Counted from the first letter of the stretch, positions 52,238 through 60,621 are shown. The stretch: 64,000 bases of DNA from Sphingobacterium sp. CZ-2 (GCF_004526235.1 NZ_CP038159.1:1178001-1242000), one strand, 5' to 3'. Translations and numbers: made by a program. The notes: generated by a model not told the origin, from the sequence alone.

Positions 52238-54505
52238 CTACGACGCCTGTCCAGCTCTGATAATATTCAAAGCACCACCAGCCTTAAACCACTCAATCTG
52301 TTGTTGGTTATACGTATGGTTAGCTAAGATTTCCTCAGAACTACCATCTTCATGGTGAAGAACAAGAGTTAAAGGTTTATTCGGAGCGAACTCAGTCAAT
52401 CCAATGATATCGATCGTATCGTTTTCTTGGATTTTATCGTAGTCCTCTTTGTTATCAAATGTAAGACCCAACATACCTTGTTTCTTAAGGTTTGTTTCAT
52501 GGATACGAGCGAAAGATTTCACCAATACCGCACGAACGCCTAAATGGCGAGGCTCCATTGCTGCATGCTCACGAGAAGATCCTTCACCGTAGTTTTCATC
52601 ACCTACCACGATAGAACCGATTCCTTGCGCTTTGTAATCACGTTGCGTTGCAGGAACAGCACCATATTCACCAGTCAACTGGTTTTTCACGTTATCTGTT
52701 TTCTCGTTGAAGTAGTTCACCGCACCGATCAGCATGTTGTTGGAGATATTATCCAAGTGACCACGGTATTTCAACCAAGGACCAGCCATCGAAATATGGT
52801 CAGTTGTACATTTACCTTTCGCTTTGATCAATAATTTCAAGCCTTTCAAGTCTGTACCTTCCCAAGGAGCGAATGGCTCTAACAATTGCAGACGATCAGA
52901 AGTTGGGGAAACCTCCACAACCACGTTTGATCCATCTTCTGCAGGAGCTTGGTATCCTGGATCATCCACCGCGAAACCTTTAGTAGGTAATTCATCACCT
53001 GTAGGCGGATCCAATTTCACTTGCTCACCATCTTTGTTGGTCAAGGTATCCGTAAGCGGGTTGAAGCCCAAATCACCGGAGATAGCGATTGCTGCTACCA
53101 TTTCAGGTGAAGTTACGAATGCATAAGTATTCGGGTTACCATCCGCACGTTTCGCGAAGTTACGGTTGAACGAGTGAACGATTGTGTTTTTTTCTTGTTT
53201 GTCGGCACCTGCACGATCCCACATACCGATACATGGACCACATGCATTGGTAAAGATCGTTGCGTTCAAGTCCTCGAAGTTTTTCAACAAACCATCACGG
53301 TCAGCTGTAAAACGAACTTGTTCAGAACCTGGGTTGATACCAAATTCCGCTTTGGTTACCAAACCTTTTTCGATCGCTTGGCGAGCGATGGAAGCAGCGC
53401 GAGACAAATCCTCGTAAGAAGAGTTTGTACAAGAACCGATCAATCCCCACTCTACTTTCGTAGGCCATCCGTTTTTACCAGCTTCTTCGCGCATGCGAGA
53501 AATTGGTGTGTATAAATCTGGCGTAAAAGGACCGTTCAACGAAGGCTCCAATTCCGATAGATTGATTTCGATCAATTGATCGAAGTATTGTTCAGGATTT
53601 GCATACACCTCTGCATCCGCAGTAAGGTGTTGTTTGATGGCATTGGCAGCATCCGCAACATCCGCACGGTCTGTAGCGCGTAAATAACGCTCCATAGACT
53701 CATCGTAACCGAATGTAGACGTAGTAGCACCAATTTCAGCACCCATGTTACAGATCGTACCTTTACCTGTACAAGATAAAGATTCTGCACCTTCACCGAA
53801 GTATTCAACGATAGCACCGGTACCACCTTTTACTGTAAGGATACCAGCAACTTTCAAGATCACATCTTTCGGAGCAGCCCAACCAGAAAGTTTTCCGGTC
53901 AATTTCACACCGATCAATTTCGGGAATTTCAGCTCCCAAGGTAATCCAGCCATTACGTCACAGGCATCAGCACCACCAACACCGATAGCGACCATACCCA
54001 ATCCACCCGCATTCACGGTGTGGGAGTCTGTACCGATCATCATACCACCTGGGAAAGCATAGTTCTCCAATACCACTTGGTGAATAATACCTGCACCCGG
54101 TTTCCAGAAACCGATACCATATTTATTAGAAACAGAACTTAAGAAGTTGAACACTTCTGAGCTTTCTTGTTTTGCACGCGTTAAATCTTGCTCCGCACCA
54201 TCACGAGCTTGGATCAAGTGGTCACAGTGAACGGTTGAAGGCACTGCAGCTTTCGCACGACCAGCTTGCATGAACTGCAATAAGGCCATCTGTGCAGTAG
54301 CATCTTGCATTGCTACGCGATCCGGTGCAAAATCCACGTAAGATTTTCCACGTTCGTATGCTTCAGTCGCGTTTCCGTCCCAAAGGTGAGCATACAGAAT
54401 TTTCTCAGATAAAGTCAATGGTTTATTAACAATCTGACGAGCTGCATTGATGCGCTCATCATATTGTGCATAAACCTTCTTAATCATGTCTATATCAAAA
54501 GCCAT
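52238..54505 (-). CDS. Aconitate hydratase
   Basis: This 755-residue TCA-cycle enzyme of the mitochondrial-type aconitase group has cluster-ligand Cys in [10 protein letters not shown] near 358 and ACGPCIGMW near 421-424, which coordinate the 4Fe-4S cluster. The swivel domain (about 580-755) contains [17 protein letters not shown] near 645. It interconverts citrate and isocitrate. The gene is monocistronic, with its own terminator. The 145-base region upstream (54506-54650) shows no other feature. Confidence 0.96.
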   Translation of the reverse strand: MAFDIDMIKKVYAQYDERINAARQIVNKPLTLSEKILYAHLWDGNATEAYERGKSYVDFAPDRVAMQDATAQMALLQFMQAGRAKAAVPSTVHCDHLIQARDGAEQDLTRAKQESSEVFNFLSSVSNKYGIGFWKPGAGIIHQVVLENYAFPGGMMIGTDSHTVNAGGLGMVAIGVGGADACDVMAGLPWELKFPKLIGVKLTGKLSGWAAPKDVILKVAGILTVKGGTGAIVEYFGEGAESLSCTGKGTICNMGAEIGATTSTFGYDESMERYLRATDRADVADAANAIKQHLTADAEVYANPEQYFDQLIEINLSELEPSLNGPFTPDLYTPISRMREEAGKNGWPTKVEWGLIGSCTNSSYEDLSRAASIARQAIEKGLVTKAEFGINPGSEQVRFTADRDGLLKNFEDLNATIFTNACGPCIGMWDRAGADKQEKNTIVHSFNRNFAKRADGNPNTYAFVTSPEMVAAIAISGDLGFNPLTDTLTNKDGEQVKLDPPTGDELPTKGFAVDDPGYQAPAEDGSNVVVEVSPTSDRLQLLEPFAPWEGTDLKGLKLLIKAKGKCTTDHISMAGPWLKYRGHLDNISNNMLIGAVNYFNEKTDNVKNQLTGEYGAVPATQRDYKAQGIGSIVVGDENYGEGSSREHAAMEPRHLGVRAVLVKSFARIHETNLKKQGMLGLTFDNKEDYDKIQENDTIDIIGLTEFAPNKPLTLVLHHEDGSSEEILANHTYNQQQIEWFKAGGALNIIRAGQAS

Positions 54506-54650
54506 TTATTTTTATTTTAATTAGATTTTAACTCTACTACTAATCATTTCCTCAAATTGTTTGAGTACATTAGCAAAAATACCAAAAAAAACCATGTTTA
54601 GTTGCAATTCTGCCATTCCAAGCTAATTTGGAAATATTCTAAACAAAAGC

Positions 54651-55331
54651 CTAAACGTATTTCAAACTTGGGTCTACCGCCTTCAGGGTTTTTACGGTTT
54701 CCATCGGATTTTCAGAGCTGAACACAAAACTTCCAGCCACCAATACATCCGCTCCAGCCGCCAATAATTGTCCAGCATTGCTGGTGCCCACTCCCCCATC
54801 AATCTCGATCAAAAGATCGGTATTGTTTTCTACCGCCAATGCACGCAGTTCCTTGATCTTATCGTAGGTGCGTTCGATAAATTTCTGTCCTCCAAATCCT
54901 GGGTTCACCGACATCAAACAAACCAGGTCGATATCCTGGATGATATCCTTCAGCAAACTTACCGGTGTATGCGGGTTTAACGCAACTCCAGCTTTACAGC
55001 CTAACTCTTTAATAGCCGCGATGGTACGGTGTAGATGCGTACATGCTTCATAATGCACGGTGATGATTTCCGCACCGGAATCTTTACAAACTTTCAGATA
55101 GCGATCTGGATCAACGATCATCAAATGCACGTCCAAAGGTTTTTGGGCATGCTTGGCGATGGCCTGCATCACTGGGAAACCAAAAGAGATGTTTGGAACG
55201 AAAACCCCATCCATAATATCAATATGAAACCAATCTGCTTCACTTTCATTGACCATTTGGATATCTTTTTTCAAATCAGCAAAATCCGCAGCTAAGATGG
55301 AAGGTGCTATTAAATGTTTTTGTGAGGACAT
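54651..55331 (-). CDS. rpe: Ribulose-phosphate 3-epimerase
   Basis: This is a 226-residue TIM-barrel enzyme from the ATG at 55331 (MSSQKHLIAPSILAADF). The reading continues a further 109 codons upstream only through repeat sequence. Metal and substrate residues sit in HIDIMDGVFVPNISFG near 40, DVHLMIVDPDRY near 70, and MSVNPGFGGQKFI near 140. It interconverts ribulose 5-phosphate and xylulose 5-phosphate in the pentose phosphate pathway. Its upstream region is entirely a repeat cluster interrupted by the IS110 element, so the promoter is probably close to the start. Confidence 0.96.
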   Translation of the reverse strand: MSSQKHLIAPSILAADFADLKKDIQMVNESEADWFHIDIMDGVFVPNISFGFPVMQAIAKHAQKPLDVHLMIVDPDRYLKVCKDSGAEIITVHYEACTHLHRTIAAIKELGCKAGVALNPHTPVSLLKDIIQDIDLVCLMSVNPGFGGQKFIERTYDKIKELRALAVENNTDLLIEIDGGVGTSNAGQLLAAGADVLVAGSFVFSSENPMETVKTLKAVDPSLKYV

Positions 55332-55409
55332 GTTGTTATTTTTTTGCAAAGATAACAAGTAATCAGCGTTATTCCGAATATAGTTAAAGTGTTTAGGAGG
55401 TTTATTGAC

Positions 55410-55641
55410 ATCGCGAGGGTTCGCGTCATTGCGAGGGTTCGCGTCATTGCGAGGAGGTACGAGGAAGCAATCTTTGAACTTTGTCATCCTGAGCAGCGTC
55501 TTTGTCATCCTGAGCGGAGTCGAAGGATCTGTACGTGTACCAAATGTAAATGCTTCGACTGCGCTCAGCATGACATGCGGGAAGATTGCTTCGTTCCTCG
55601 CAATGACGTAATGATTGCTTCCTCGTACCTCCTCGCAATGA
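55410..55641. repeat. Repeat cluster R7 (left part), interrupted by IS110
   Basis: 17-bp tandem half-units (GCGTCATTGCGAGGGTTC type) lead into family A, a doubled family-B unit, a spacer, inverted B, and two inverted A units. The last inverted A unit is broken at CTCGCAATGA (55641), where the IS110 element begins. Its other half continues at 56888. Confidence 0.85.
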
Positions 55642-55693
55642 ACTGTGTATATATCCAAATAATAAATTAAATTTTCTCCAAATAATATTCTGA

Positions 55694-56641
55694 TTAGGCC
55701 GCTTTTGCGATGTAGCCCTTTCCAGATTTTGCGATGGCGAATGCCTGTTTGATCAGTTTGTTCACCACTGCTATGATTGCGACCTTGTAGGGTTTTCCCT
55801 TTTCCATCAACCTCCCATAAAGCCCGCTGCAGGCGGTGTTGCTCCTGATGGCGGATATTGCCGCCATGTACAGCACCTTTCTGACCTGGCCCATCCCCAT
55901 CTTGCAGATATGTCCCTTTCCCCTTACACTGCTGCCGGACTCGAATATCCTGGGCGCCAGTCCGAAATAGGATATCAGCTGCCTGTGCCCCTCGAACCGA
56001 CTGAAACCGTCCGTCAGGATGATAAGCAGTGCTGCGCTGCGTGGCCCTATTCCGGGTATGCTCCGCAGGTTCGCATTGAGTTCCCCGTAATTCTCCATGA
56101 TGATCTGCTGGACCTGCCTTTCATGTTCATTGATGTCCTGATCATAACGTTTGATCCCTTCCTCTATGGTCTTCCTGAGCGTGGGTTCCAGTGTTCCCGC
56201 ATGTTCATATGCATGGAGCCTGTTCGTTAGCATGGTCCTGCATTCCTTCTGTCCCTTGATATAGCCTTCCAGGTTCCTGATCCTCAGCACATGTTCCTCC
56301 GGCAGCCTCCATTGGGCAGGTTCCGTCATGCTGGTGAACTTGGCGATGAGCTGGGCATCCTTCCTGTCGGTCTTGGTCCTGGCCAGGGTCATCTGGGAAA
56401 AACGCCTGATGACAAGGGGGTTGATGACCGAGACCCGTTCATCCCTCTCCCAGAGGAACTTTGCCAGCCGGAAGTAATAGGGACCGGTGGCCTCCATCGC
56501 TATATGGCTGCCGTGCATGTGGCCCAGGGCCTCCACAAAACCCGCTTCGTCGTTACTGAAACGACCCTTAAAAACCTCTTTCTGTCCCGATTGGACAGAA
56601 ATGTCAAAATAATCCTTTGAACAATCAATACCTGTTACCAT
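55694..56641 (-). CDS. IS110-family transposase (DEDD / Tnp_20 serine type)
   Basis: This is a 315-residue protein from the ATG 56641. A TTG 17 codons upstream lies inside the bridge RNA region and is not used. The N-terminal RuvC-like domain has GIDCSKDYFDIS near 4, EATGPYYF near 43 and TDRKDAQLIAKF near 83 (the DEDD acidic set). The C-terminal Tnp_20 domain has IPGIGPRSAALLI near 205 and the catalytic-serine region FESGSSVRGKGHI near 245. The family catalyses RNA-guided recombination through a bridge RNA. Length is normal, with no frameshift. Confidence 0.94.
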   Translation of the reverse strand: MVTGIDCSKDYFDISVQSGQKEVFKGRFSNDEAGFVEALGHMHGSHIAMEATGPYYFRLAKFLWERDERVSVINPLVIRRFSQMTLARTKTDRKDAQLIAKFTSMTEPAQWRLPEEHVLRIRNLEGYIKGQKECRTMLTNRLHAYEHAGTLEPTLRKTIEEGIKRYDQDINEHERQVQQIIMENYGELNANLRSIPGIGPRSAALLIILTDGFSRFEGHRQLISYFGLAPRIFESGSSVRGKGHICKMGMGQVRKVLYMAAISAIRSNTACSGLYGRLMEKGKPYKVAIIAVVNKLIKQAFAIAKSGKGYIAKAA

Positions 56642-56675
56642 CTTTGTATACCATTTTTGTGGATTACAGCAGCTC

Positions 56676-56822
56676 TTATCATAACTTATCAATCGTAAAA
56701 ACAGGCTCCGGGCCTAATGAACTGTCCAAGTTTATGATAGGAATAAGAGAGGGGGATTAACATTGCGAAGGGTCTCTCAAGGACCAATGACGATTAAAAA
56801 TCTTACTCCCTCTCTCGCTGTA
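56676..56822 (-). ncRNA. IS110 bridge RNA with target- and donor-binding loops
   Basis: On the minus strand two stem-internal-loop-stem structures are visible. Loop 1 is closed by AGAGAGGG/CCCTCTCT (56808-56815 with 56746-56753) and apical GGTC/GACC. Its guides are CGTCATTG (56785-56792) and TCGCAATG (56761-56768). Both match the target (CGTCATTGCGAGG). Loop 2 is closed by ATCATAAACTT/AAGTTATGAT (56728-56738 with 56678-56687) and apical AGGC/GCCT. Its guides ACAGTTCAT (56717-56725) and TTACGAT (56692-56698) match the element's two ends. The boundaries of the transcript are estimated. Confidence 0.82.
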
Positions 56823-56891
56823 TCCTAAATGAAATACAAAATTATATTCTGTTTCTTTAATTCCTATAACTTCCCTACAAACTTACGATGA

Positions 56892-56963
56892 CGTAATGAT
56901 TGCTTCCTCATGCCTTCTCGCAATGACGTAATGATTGCTTCCTCGTACCTCCTCGCAATGACG
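56892..56963. repeat. Repeat cluster R7 (right part)
   Basis: The right half of the broken unit and two more inverted family-A units (GATTGCTTCCTC ... CTCGCAATGACG) follow the IS110 right boundary. They end directly at the terminator T-tract of small RNA copy 4. Confidence 0.8.
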
Positions 56964-56969
56964 CAGCCA

Positions 56970-57067
56970 AAAAAAAATCCTGAGACTGGGAGTCTCAGGA
57001 TTTTACCAAACCAATTATTAACCTAAATTATGAAATTTTTACTCTATTACTCTTTATTTGTTTAACA
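56970..57067 (-). ncRNA. Small RNA copy 4 of a four-member family, long form
   Basis: On the minus strand, about 98 nt. It has the same core (57009-57032) as the other three copies but a longer 5' part (about 35 nt more, AAAGAGTAATAGAGTAAAA). A different terminator hairpin, a 12-bp AATCCTGAGACT stem with a CCC loop, is followed by nine U. Keeping the core while replacing the hairpin suggests the core is the functional part. Confidence 0.7.
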
Positions 57068-57078
57068 CTATCATTAAC

Positions 57079-57092
57079 GCAAGAGCTGTGCC
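57079..57092 (-). promoter_or_regulatory. Sigma-54-type promoter of small RNA copy 4
   Basis: On the minus strand, GGCACAGCTCTTGC has both GG (-24) and GC (-12) at exact spacing, the best match of the four. It lies 23 bases after the stop of the fatty acid hydroxylase gene. Predicted start near 57067. Confidence 0.78.
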
Positions 57093-57114
57093 GATATTTT
57101 AATCAAAACATCCT

Positions 57115-57915
57115 TTAACGTTTTTTAACATTAATAAAAGGGCTTTTCATCAGGTACCAGAAACTTTGCTTCCTATCCCCTTCAAATTCTTCCAGGCCAT
57201 ATTTCATTTGGGATACAGGCATGGTCTTAAAGGTGCCGAAAATCCGATCCCACAGGATAAAGATATCCGCAAAATTACTATCTGTATAAAACTGCTCCTG
57301 TTGATGATGAACACGATGGTGGTCTGGCATGACAAAGATCTTCCCCAGGGTCTTATTGATCCAGTTCGGGTAATGTAGATTGGCATGTTCCAGAAAGAGA
57401 AAGATGTTGAGAATAAAATAATACAGCGCCATGGAGAAGACGTCGGTTCCGAAGATTCCGGCAGTGATCACATTTCCGACCTGATAGACCAGGATCATTT
57501 CCAGAGGATGGAAACGGAAGGTGGTGCTAGAGTCCATGCTGGTATCACTATGATGAACACGATGCAATCTCCACATGATAGGCACCTTATGGGCTGCTTG
57601 GTGGATCCAATAAGTCGTGAGATCATACAGCATCACACTAACGATCAATTTGAGCCATAAAGGTAATTCCAACCAGAATAACATCCCGATTTTTTGGGCA
57701 TTCAACCAGTCGATAGCTTTCACTTGCAGGACAATAACAAAGATATTCAATAAGGTTAGGGTGATCTGGAAGAGGATGTTTTGGAAGAGGTGCTTCCCTC
57801 GCTTTCGAAAAGCGAAAGGGTTGGCAAATAACTGTTCCATCAAAAAGAAGATGGTCAATAATCCGATTACGATGTAATTGGAATTAATGTTCAGGAGTTT
57901 TTCTAGAAAGTCCAT
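57115..57915 (-). CDS. Sterol desaturase / fatty acid hydroxylase family membrane enzyme
   Basis: This 266-residue membrane protein has four or more helices and the di-iron histidine boxes of the family: HQAAHKVP near 106, HRVHHSDT near 119 and DHHRVHHQQE near 201. These hydroxylases act on membrane lipids or other hydrophobic substrates. In Bacteroidota they are often annotated sterol desaturase although sterols are absent, so a fatty acid or carotenoid substrate is more plausible. Small RNA copy 4 starts right after its stop, on the same strand. Confidence 0.92.
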   Translation of the reverse strand: MDFLEKLLNINSNYIVIGLLTIFFLMEQLFANPFAFRKRGKHLFQNILFQITLTLLNIFVIVLQVKAIDWLNAQKIGMLFWLELPLWLKLIVSVMLYDLTTYWIHQAAHKVPIMWRLHRVHHSDTSMDSSTTFRFHPLEMILVYQVGNVITAGIFGTDVFSMALYYFILNIFLFLEHANLHYPNWINKTLGKIFVMPDHHRVHHQQEQFYTDSNFADIFILWDRIFGTFKTMPVSQMKYGLEEFEGDRKQSFWYLMKSPFINVKKR

Positions 57916-58121
57916 GACAATTTATTTAGGTAAAGAAATTAACAATTGGAAAAAGTCTTCGGCAGTGGAGAAAGGGAAAGGCAGATATGCTTGATTCAGA
58001 TCAGCAATTCAATTAAAATATTAAATTATAAAGATTATTTTAAATTTCAAAGGAATTATTTGAATCTAAATGTTTAATAATAAAATCTAGACAAGAAAAA
58101 GATCAGGAAATCTTCGAAGTT

Positions 58122-58198
58122 CAAGTGAGTTGTAAGTGACATGTAAGTGAGTTGTAAGTGCTAAAAGGCACTTACAACGCACTTACACCCTGCCTACA
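58122..58198. repeat. Degenerate 11-bp tandem array with central inversion (array 2)
   Basis: The 11-mers CAAGTGAGTTG, TAAGTGACATG, TAAGTGAGTTG and TAAGTGCTAAA are followed by reverse-oriented AGGCACTTACA, ACGCACTTACA and CCCTGCCTACA. The array sits alone in a 427-base non-coding region (57916-58342) between divergent genes. The rest of that region shows only the ars operator. Confidence 0.6.
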
Positions 58199-58305
58199 TT
58201 TTGCTTCCTCCAAGAAGTCAATTTAGACAGTTTCTTTGTAACATTCCCAGTAGGTTTTTTTGTGAATCAAAATTTATCCCTGTAAAAGAATAATAATGCA
58301 AAATT

Positions 58306-58327
58306 AATATCGTAATATTGCGATATT
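58306..58327. promoter_or_regulatory. ArsR operator upstream of arsR
   Basis: A 22-bp near-perfect palindrome of the form AATATCGTAAT / ATTGCGATATT (one mismatch) ends 15 bases before the arsR ATG. The core ATCGTAATATT is repeated at 58692, so this is probably the site of autoregulation. Confidence 0.75.
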
Positions 58328-58342
58328 AAATCAATTCATCAA

Positions 58343-58672
58343 ATGGGAATCACCAAGAGCGAAATTTTCAGTGCAGAGCAGAATAACTTAGCCAAGCTTT
58401 TCAAGGTTTTGGGGCATCCAGCTCGACTTGCTATCCTGCAATATATCATCGATCAGCCAAGTTGTATCTGTAATGATCTTGTTGATGAACTCGGATTAGC
58501 CCAAGCGACCATATCCCAACATTTGAAAGAATTGAAGAATGCTGGCATCATTACAGGTTCCATTGAGGGAAAGTCGATCTGTTACTGTATCGATGAGAAG
58601 ATATGGAATAGCATAAAAAATGATGTTTCGGATTTCCTAGATCAGGATATCCAAACAAAAACCTGTTGTTAA
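58343..58672 (+). CDS. ArsR family transcriptional repressor
   Basis: This 109-residue winged-helix protein has recognition helices at about 50-75 (QATISQHLKELKNAG). The sensing Cys pair is CICND near 38-40 in helix 3, plus Cys near the C-terminus (KTCC), a plausible As(III) or thiol-metal site. It represses its own operon, as the paired operators suggest. It is first of three genes in an arsenic-type operon. The alternative is a general metal-responsive ArsR/SmtB regulator. Confidence 0.88.
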   Translation: MGITKSEIFSAEQNNLAKLFKVLGHPARLAILQYIIDQPSCICNDLVDELGLAQATISQHLKELKNAGIITGSIEGKSICYCIDEKIWNSIKNDVSDFLDQDIQTKTCC

Positions 58673-58691
58673 GTTTTTTTTGAACTATAAC

Positions 58692-58707
58692 ATCGTAATA
58701 TTACGAT
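58692..58707. promoter_or_regulatory. Second ArsR operator, inside the operon
   Basis: A perfect 16-bp palindrome ATCGTAATATTACGAT lies between arsR and the DUF6428 gene and shares the ATCGTAATATT core with the upstream operator. It suggests a second, internally repressed promoter. Confidence 0.75.
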
Positions 58708-58734
58708 ACTTGTTTGTCTTTAAATAAATTTAAA

Positions 58735-59208
58735 ATGAAATTATCAGCAATTAAAGAAATCCTTCCTACCCTTTCGGAAGTATCCTTTCAACTCGAGGAT
58801 GGCAGTTTTGTTCCAACCCATTTCCATGTAACAGAAGTTGGACAAGTTAATAAAAATTATATTGATTGTGGCGGGACGATCCGTCATGATAAAACTGTCA
58901 GTTTCCAATTATGGCACTCACATGATGTTGACCATCGACTATATCCAGATAAATTATTGAATATTATTAACCTGTCGGAAAAGCAATTAGGAATCGAGGA
59001 CGCGGAAATTGAAGTAGAATTCCAACAGCAGACCATTGGTAAGTTTGACCTGGATTTCAATGGCCAGCATTTTCTTTTGAAGAATAAACAAACGGCCTGT
59101 TTGGCAGAAGATGCATGCGGTATTCCAACCGAAAAACCAAAAATCAAATTTATTGAGTTAAATCAGCATTCGAACAATTCTTGTTCTCCTGGTTCCGGCT
59201 GTTGCTAA
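58735..59208 (+). CDS. DUF6428 family protein of an ars operon
   Basis: This is a 157-residue protein from the ATG 58735 (seven codons inside a longer TTG reading). It matches DUF6428, a family found in ars operons of Bacteroidota: FQLEDGSFVPTHFHVTEVG near 17, then RHDKTVSFQLWHSHDVDHRL near 55, and a Cys-rich C-terminus (CLAEDACG, CSPGSGCC). The His- and Cys-rich surface suggests metal or metalloid binding. Biochemical role unknown. It sits between arsR and the arsC-like gene, whose ATG is six bases after its stop. Confidence 0.82.
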   Translation: MKLSAIKEILPTLSEVSFQLEDGSFVPTHFHVTEVGQVNKNYIDCGGTIRHDKTVSFQLWHSHDVDHRLYPDKLLNIINLSEKQLGIEDAEIEVEFQQQTIGKFDLDFNGQHFLLKNKQTACLAEDACGIPTEKPKIKFIELNQHSNNSCSPGSGCC

Positions 59209-59213
59209 GAGAC

Positions 59214-59858
59214 ATGATGAACCATACTATTCAACAAACTATCGGAAATATCCTTAGTGATTTGGATATTTCCGATGATAGAAAAGTTTTGCTTGCACCT
59301 TTGGTTACTTATATCCAGGAACAGGTGAAGCATTCCAATCCTGTAAATCTTCAATTTATATGCACCCATAATTCTCGGCGCAGTATTTTGGCACAGGTCT
59401 GGACATCAATTGCAGCGGATCATTTTAGGATACCATTGATCAAATGTTTTTCAGGAGGAACTGAAGAAACAGCCGTTTATCCCAAAATTGTGGAAACGCT
59501 AAGGAATCAAGGTCTTTTGTTGAAAAAAAACGAAGATGAGGTTAATCCCATTTATGAATTGGATTTACCAGAAAAAAAGGTACAACTCAAACTTTTTTCA
59601 AAAGTTTATAACCATCCTTTAAACCCAAAGACAAATTTCGCCGCCATCATGACTTGTTCCCAAGCTGATGCCGGCTGTCCATTTATCCCAGGTGCTGATA
59701 CCCGAATTCCTATTACATATGCTGATCCAAAATCATCAGATGGAACGGATATTCAGGATACCGTTTATTGGGAAAAAAGCCTAGAAATTGCGCAGGAAAT
59801 GTTTTACGTTTTTTCTAAGGTCGTAGACTGCTATGAATTGATGCATCAAAAGACCTAA
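59214..59858 (+). CDS. ArsC-like arsenate reductase / low-molecular-weight protein tyrosine phosphatase fold
   Basis: This is a 214-residue protein from the ATG 59214 (the next ATG, three bases on, is equally possible). It has the CX5R phosphatase loop CTHNSRR near residue 46, typical of arsenate reductases that use thioredoxin, and Cys residues later (MTCSQADAGCP) that could serve in the reduction relay. It would reduce arsenate to arsenite or dephosphorylate a protein. No ACR3 or ArsB pump follows, which is unusual for this operon. It is the last gene of the unit. Confidence 0.82.
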   Translation: MMNHTIQQTIGNILSDLDISDDRKVLLAPLVTYIQEQVKHSNPVNLQFICTHNSRRSILAQVWTSIAADHFRIPLIKCFSGGTEETAVYPKIVETLRNQGLLLKKNEDEVNPIYELDLPEKKVQLKLFSKVYNHPLNPKTNFAAIMTCSQADAGCPFIPGADTRIPITYADPKSSDGTDIQDTVYWEKSLEIAQEMFYVFSKVVDCYELMHQKT

Positions 59859-60063
59859 TCCATCAATATAGTCCAATCGGACAATCTTATTGCAATTGAC
59901 TTGAATAACAAAAGGACAAAAAATACTCCCATATCGACTTTCAATAATTTAAAAATAAATCAAACTTTTTGATAATTCAAGGTTTCGATTTATGAGAGCT
60001 GATTCTAGACAAAGCCTCTTTAAATTCCCTGCATTGCAGCAAGGAAAGAAATAAAGAAACGTT
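59859..60063. other. Intergenic region after the ars operon, no feature seen
   Basis: These 205 bases are AT-rich, without hairpin, repeat or reading frame that I can support. If the missing arsenite pump was lost from here, no remnant is visible. Confidence 0.6.
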
Positions 60064-60621
60064 ATGAAAAGAAACAATTCAAGCAGAGGAAAATCAAGGC
60101 AATCTTCTTCTTCGAACCAACAACATTCCATGGAGGATATCTATCAGTTAGGCTATAGCCATGGATTTCGTGATGCATCCAACGATGAGGATTACGATGA
60201 TGATTTTGACGAAGAGGATTATTATGATAATGAGGACGATTATGAGGAGGATTACGACTCCGAATATGATAATGACCAAGATGAAGACGATTACGATGAT
60301 GGAAGATCGAATAGAAGAAGGGACAGTGATGGAAGATATACTTCCGATCGTTCCAGTTCATCCGGTCGTAGAAGATCATCCCAAAGCGGTAATAATTTAG
60401 GATCTAGATCAACCAGTTCCAATAGAGGCAGTCAGGGACGAACTTCCAGTTCATCCAGTACTCGAAGCTCCAGAAGTTCGGGCACCAATTCAGGTAAACG
60501 TGGTTTTGCAGCGATGAGTCCAGAAGAACGCACAAGAATTGCCCGAATGGGTGGACAGGCATCACATGGAGGCAGTAGAAGTTCAGGTAGATCTGGTTAT
60601 GGTGGCCGAAGATCTTCTTAA
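60064..60621 (+). CDS. Acidic/serine-rich protein with C-terminal KGG motif, general stress type
   Basis: This 185-residue intrinsically disordered protein has residues 35-85 as a near-continuous Asp/Glu/Tyr tract (DEEDYYDNEDDYEEDYDSE type) and residues 90-140 as a Ser/Arg-rich tract. Residues 145-175 hold the KGG-like stress motif RGFAAMSPEERTRIARMGGQASHGG, known from YciG and conidiation proteins. It is upstream of a YciF-type gene, a pairing seen in stress-response loci. A scaffold or desiccation role is inferred. Confidence 0.75.
   Translation: MKRNNSSRGKSRQSSSSNQQHSMEDIYQLGYSHGFRDASNDEDYDDDFDEEDYYDNEDDYEEDYDSEYDNDQDEDDYDDGRSNRRRDSDGRYTSDRSSSSGRRRSSQSGNNLGSRSTSSNRGSQGRTSSSSSTRSSRSSGTNSGKRGFAAMSPEERTRIARMGGQASHGGSRSSGRSGYGGRRSS

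Larger units (their letters stand above)
55642..56891 (-). mobile_element. IS110-family insertion sequence, 1250 bp, inserted in a family-A palindrome
   Basis: The element is bounded by a shared ATGA (plus strand, 55638-55641 and 56888-56891). The rejoined flanks give an intact repeat unit (CTCGCAATGA plus CGTAATGATTGC). There are no terminal inverted repeats and no target duplication beyond the shared core, as expected for the IS110 family. The transposase lies near the right-hand reading end (minus strand), and a non-coding region of about 250 bp that carries a bridge RNA lies upstream of it. The element looks intact. Confidence 0.85.

Noticed and set aside
54506-54650. Searched for a riboswitch or small RNA upstream of aconitase
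   Set aside because: No conserved fold or terminator seen. Ordinary AT-rich promoter region.
54651-55658. A 335-residue reading of rpe with 109 extra N-terminal residues
   Set aside because: The extra part is translated repeat sequence (families A and B). The conserved epimerase start is at 55331.
56642-56692. N-terminal extension of the transposase from a TTG
   Set aside because: It would begin inside the bridge RNA guide region. The ATG at 56641 gives the standard family start.
57916-58305. Searched for a small gene or RNA between the hydroxylase and arsR
   Set aside because: Only the 11-bp array is visible. No reading frame with a plausible start.
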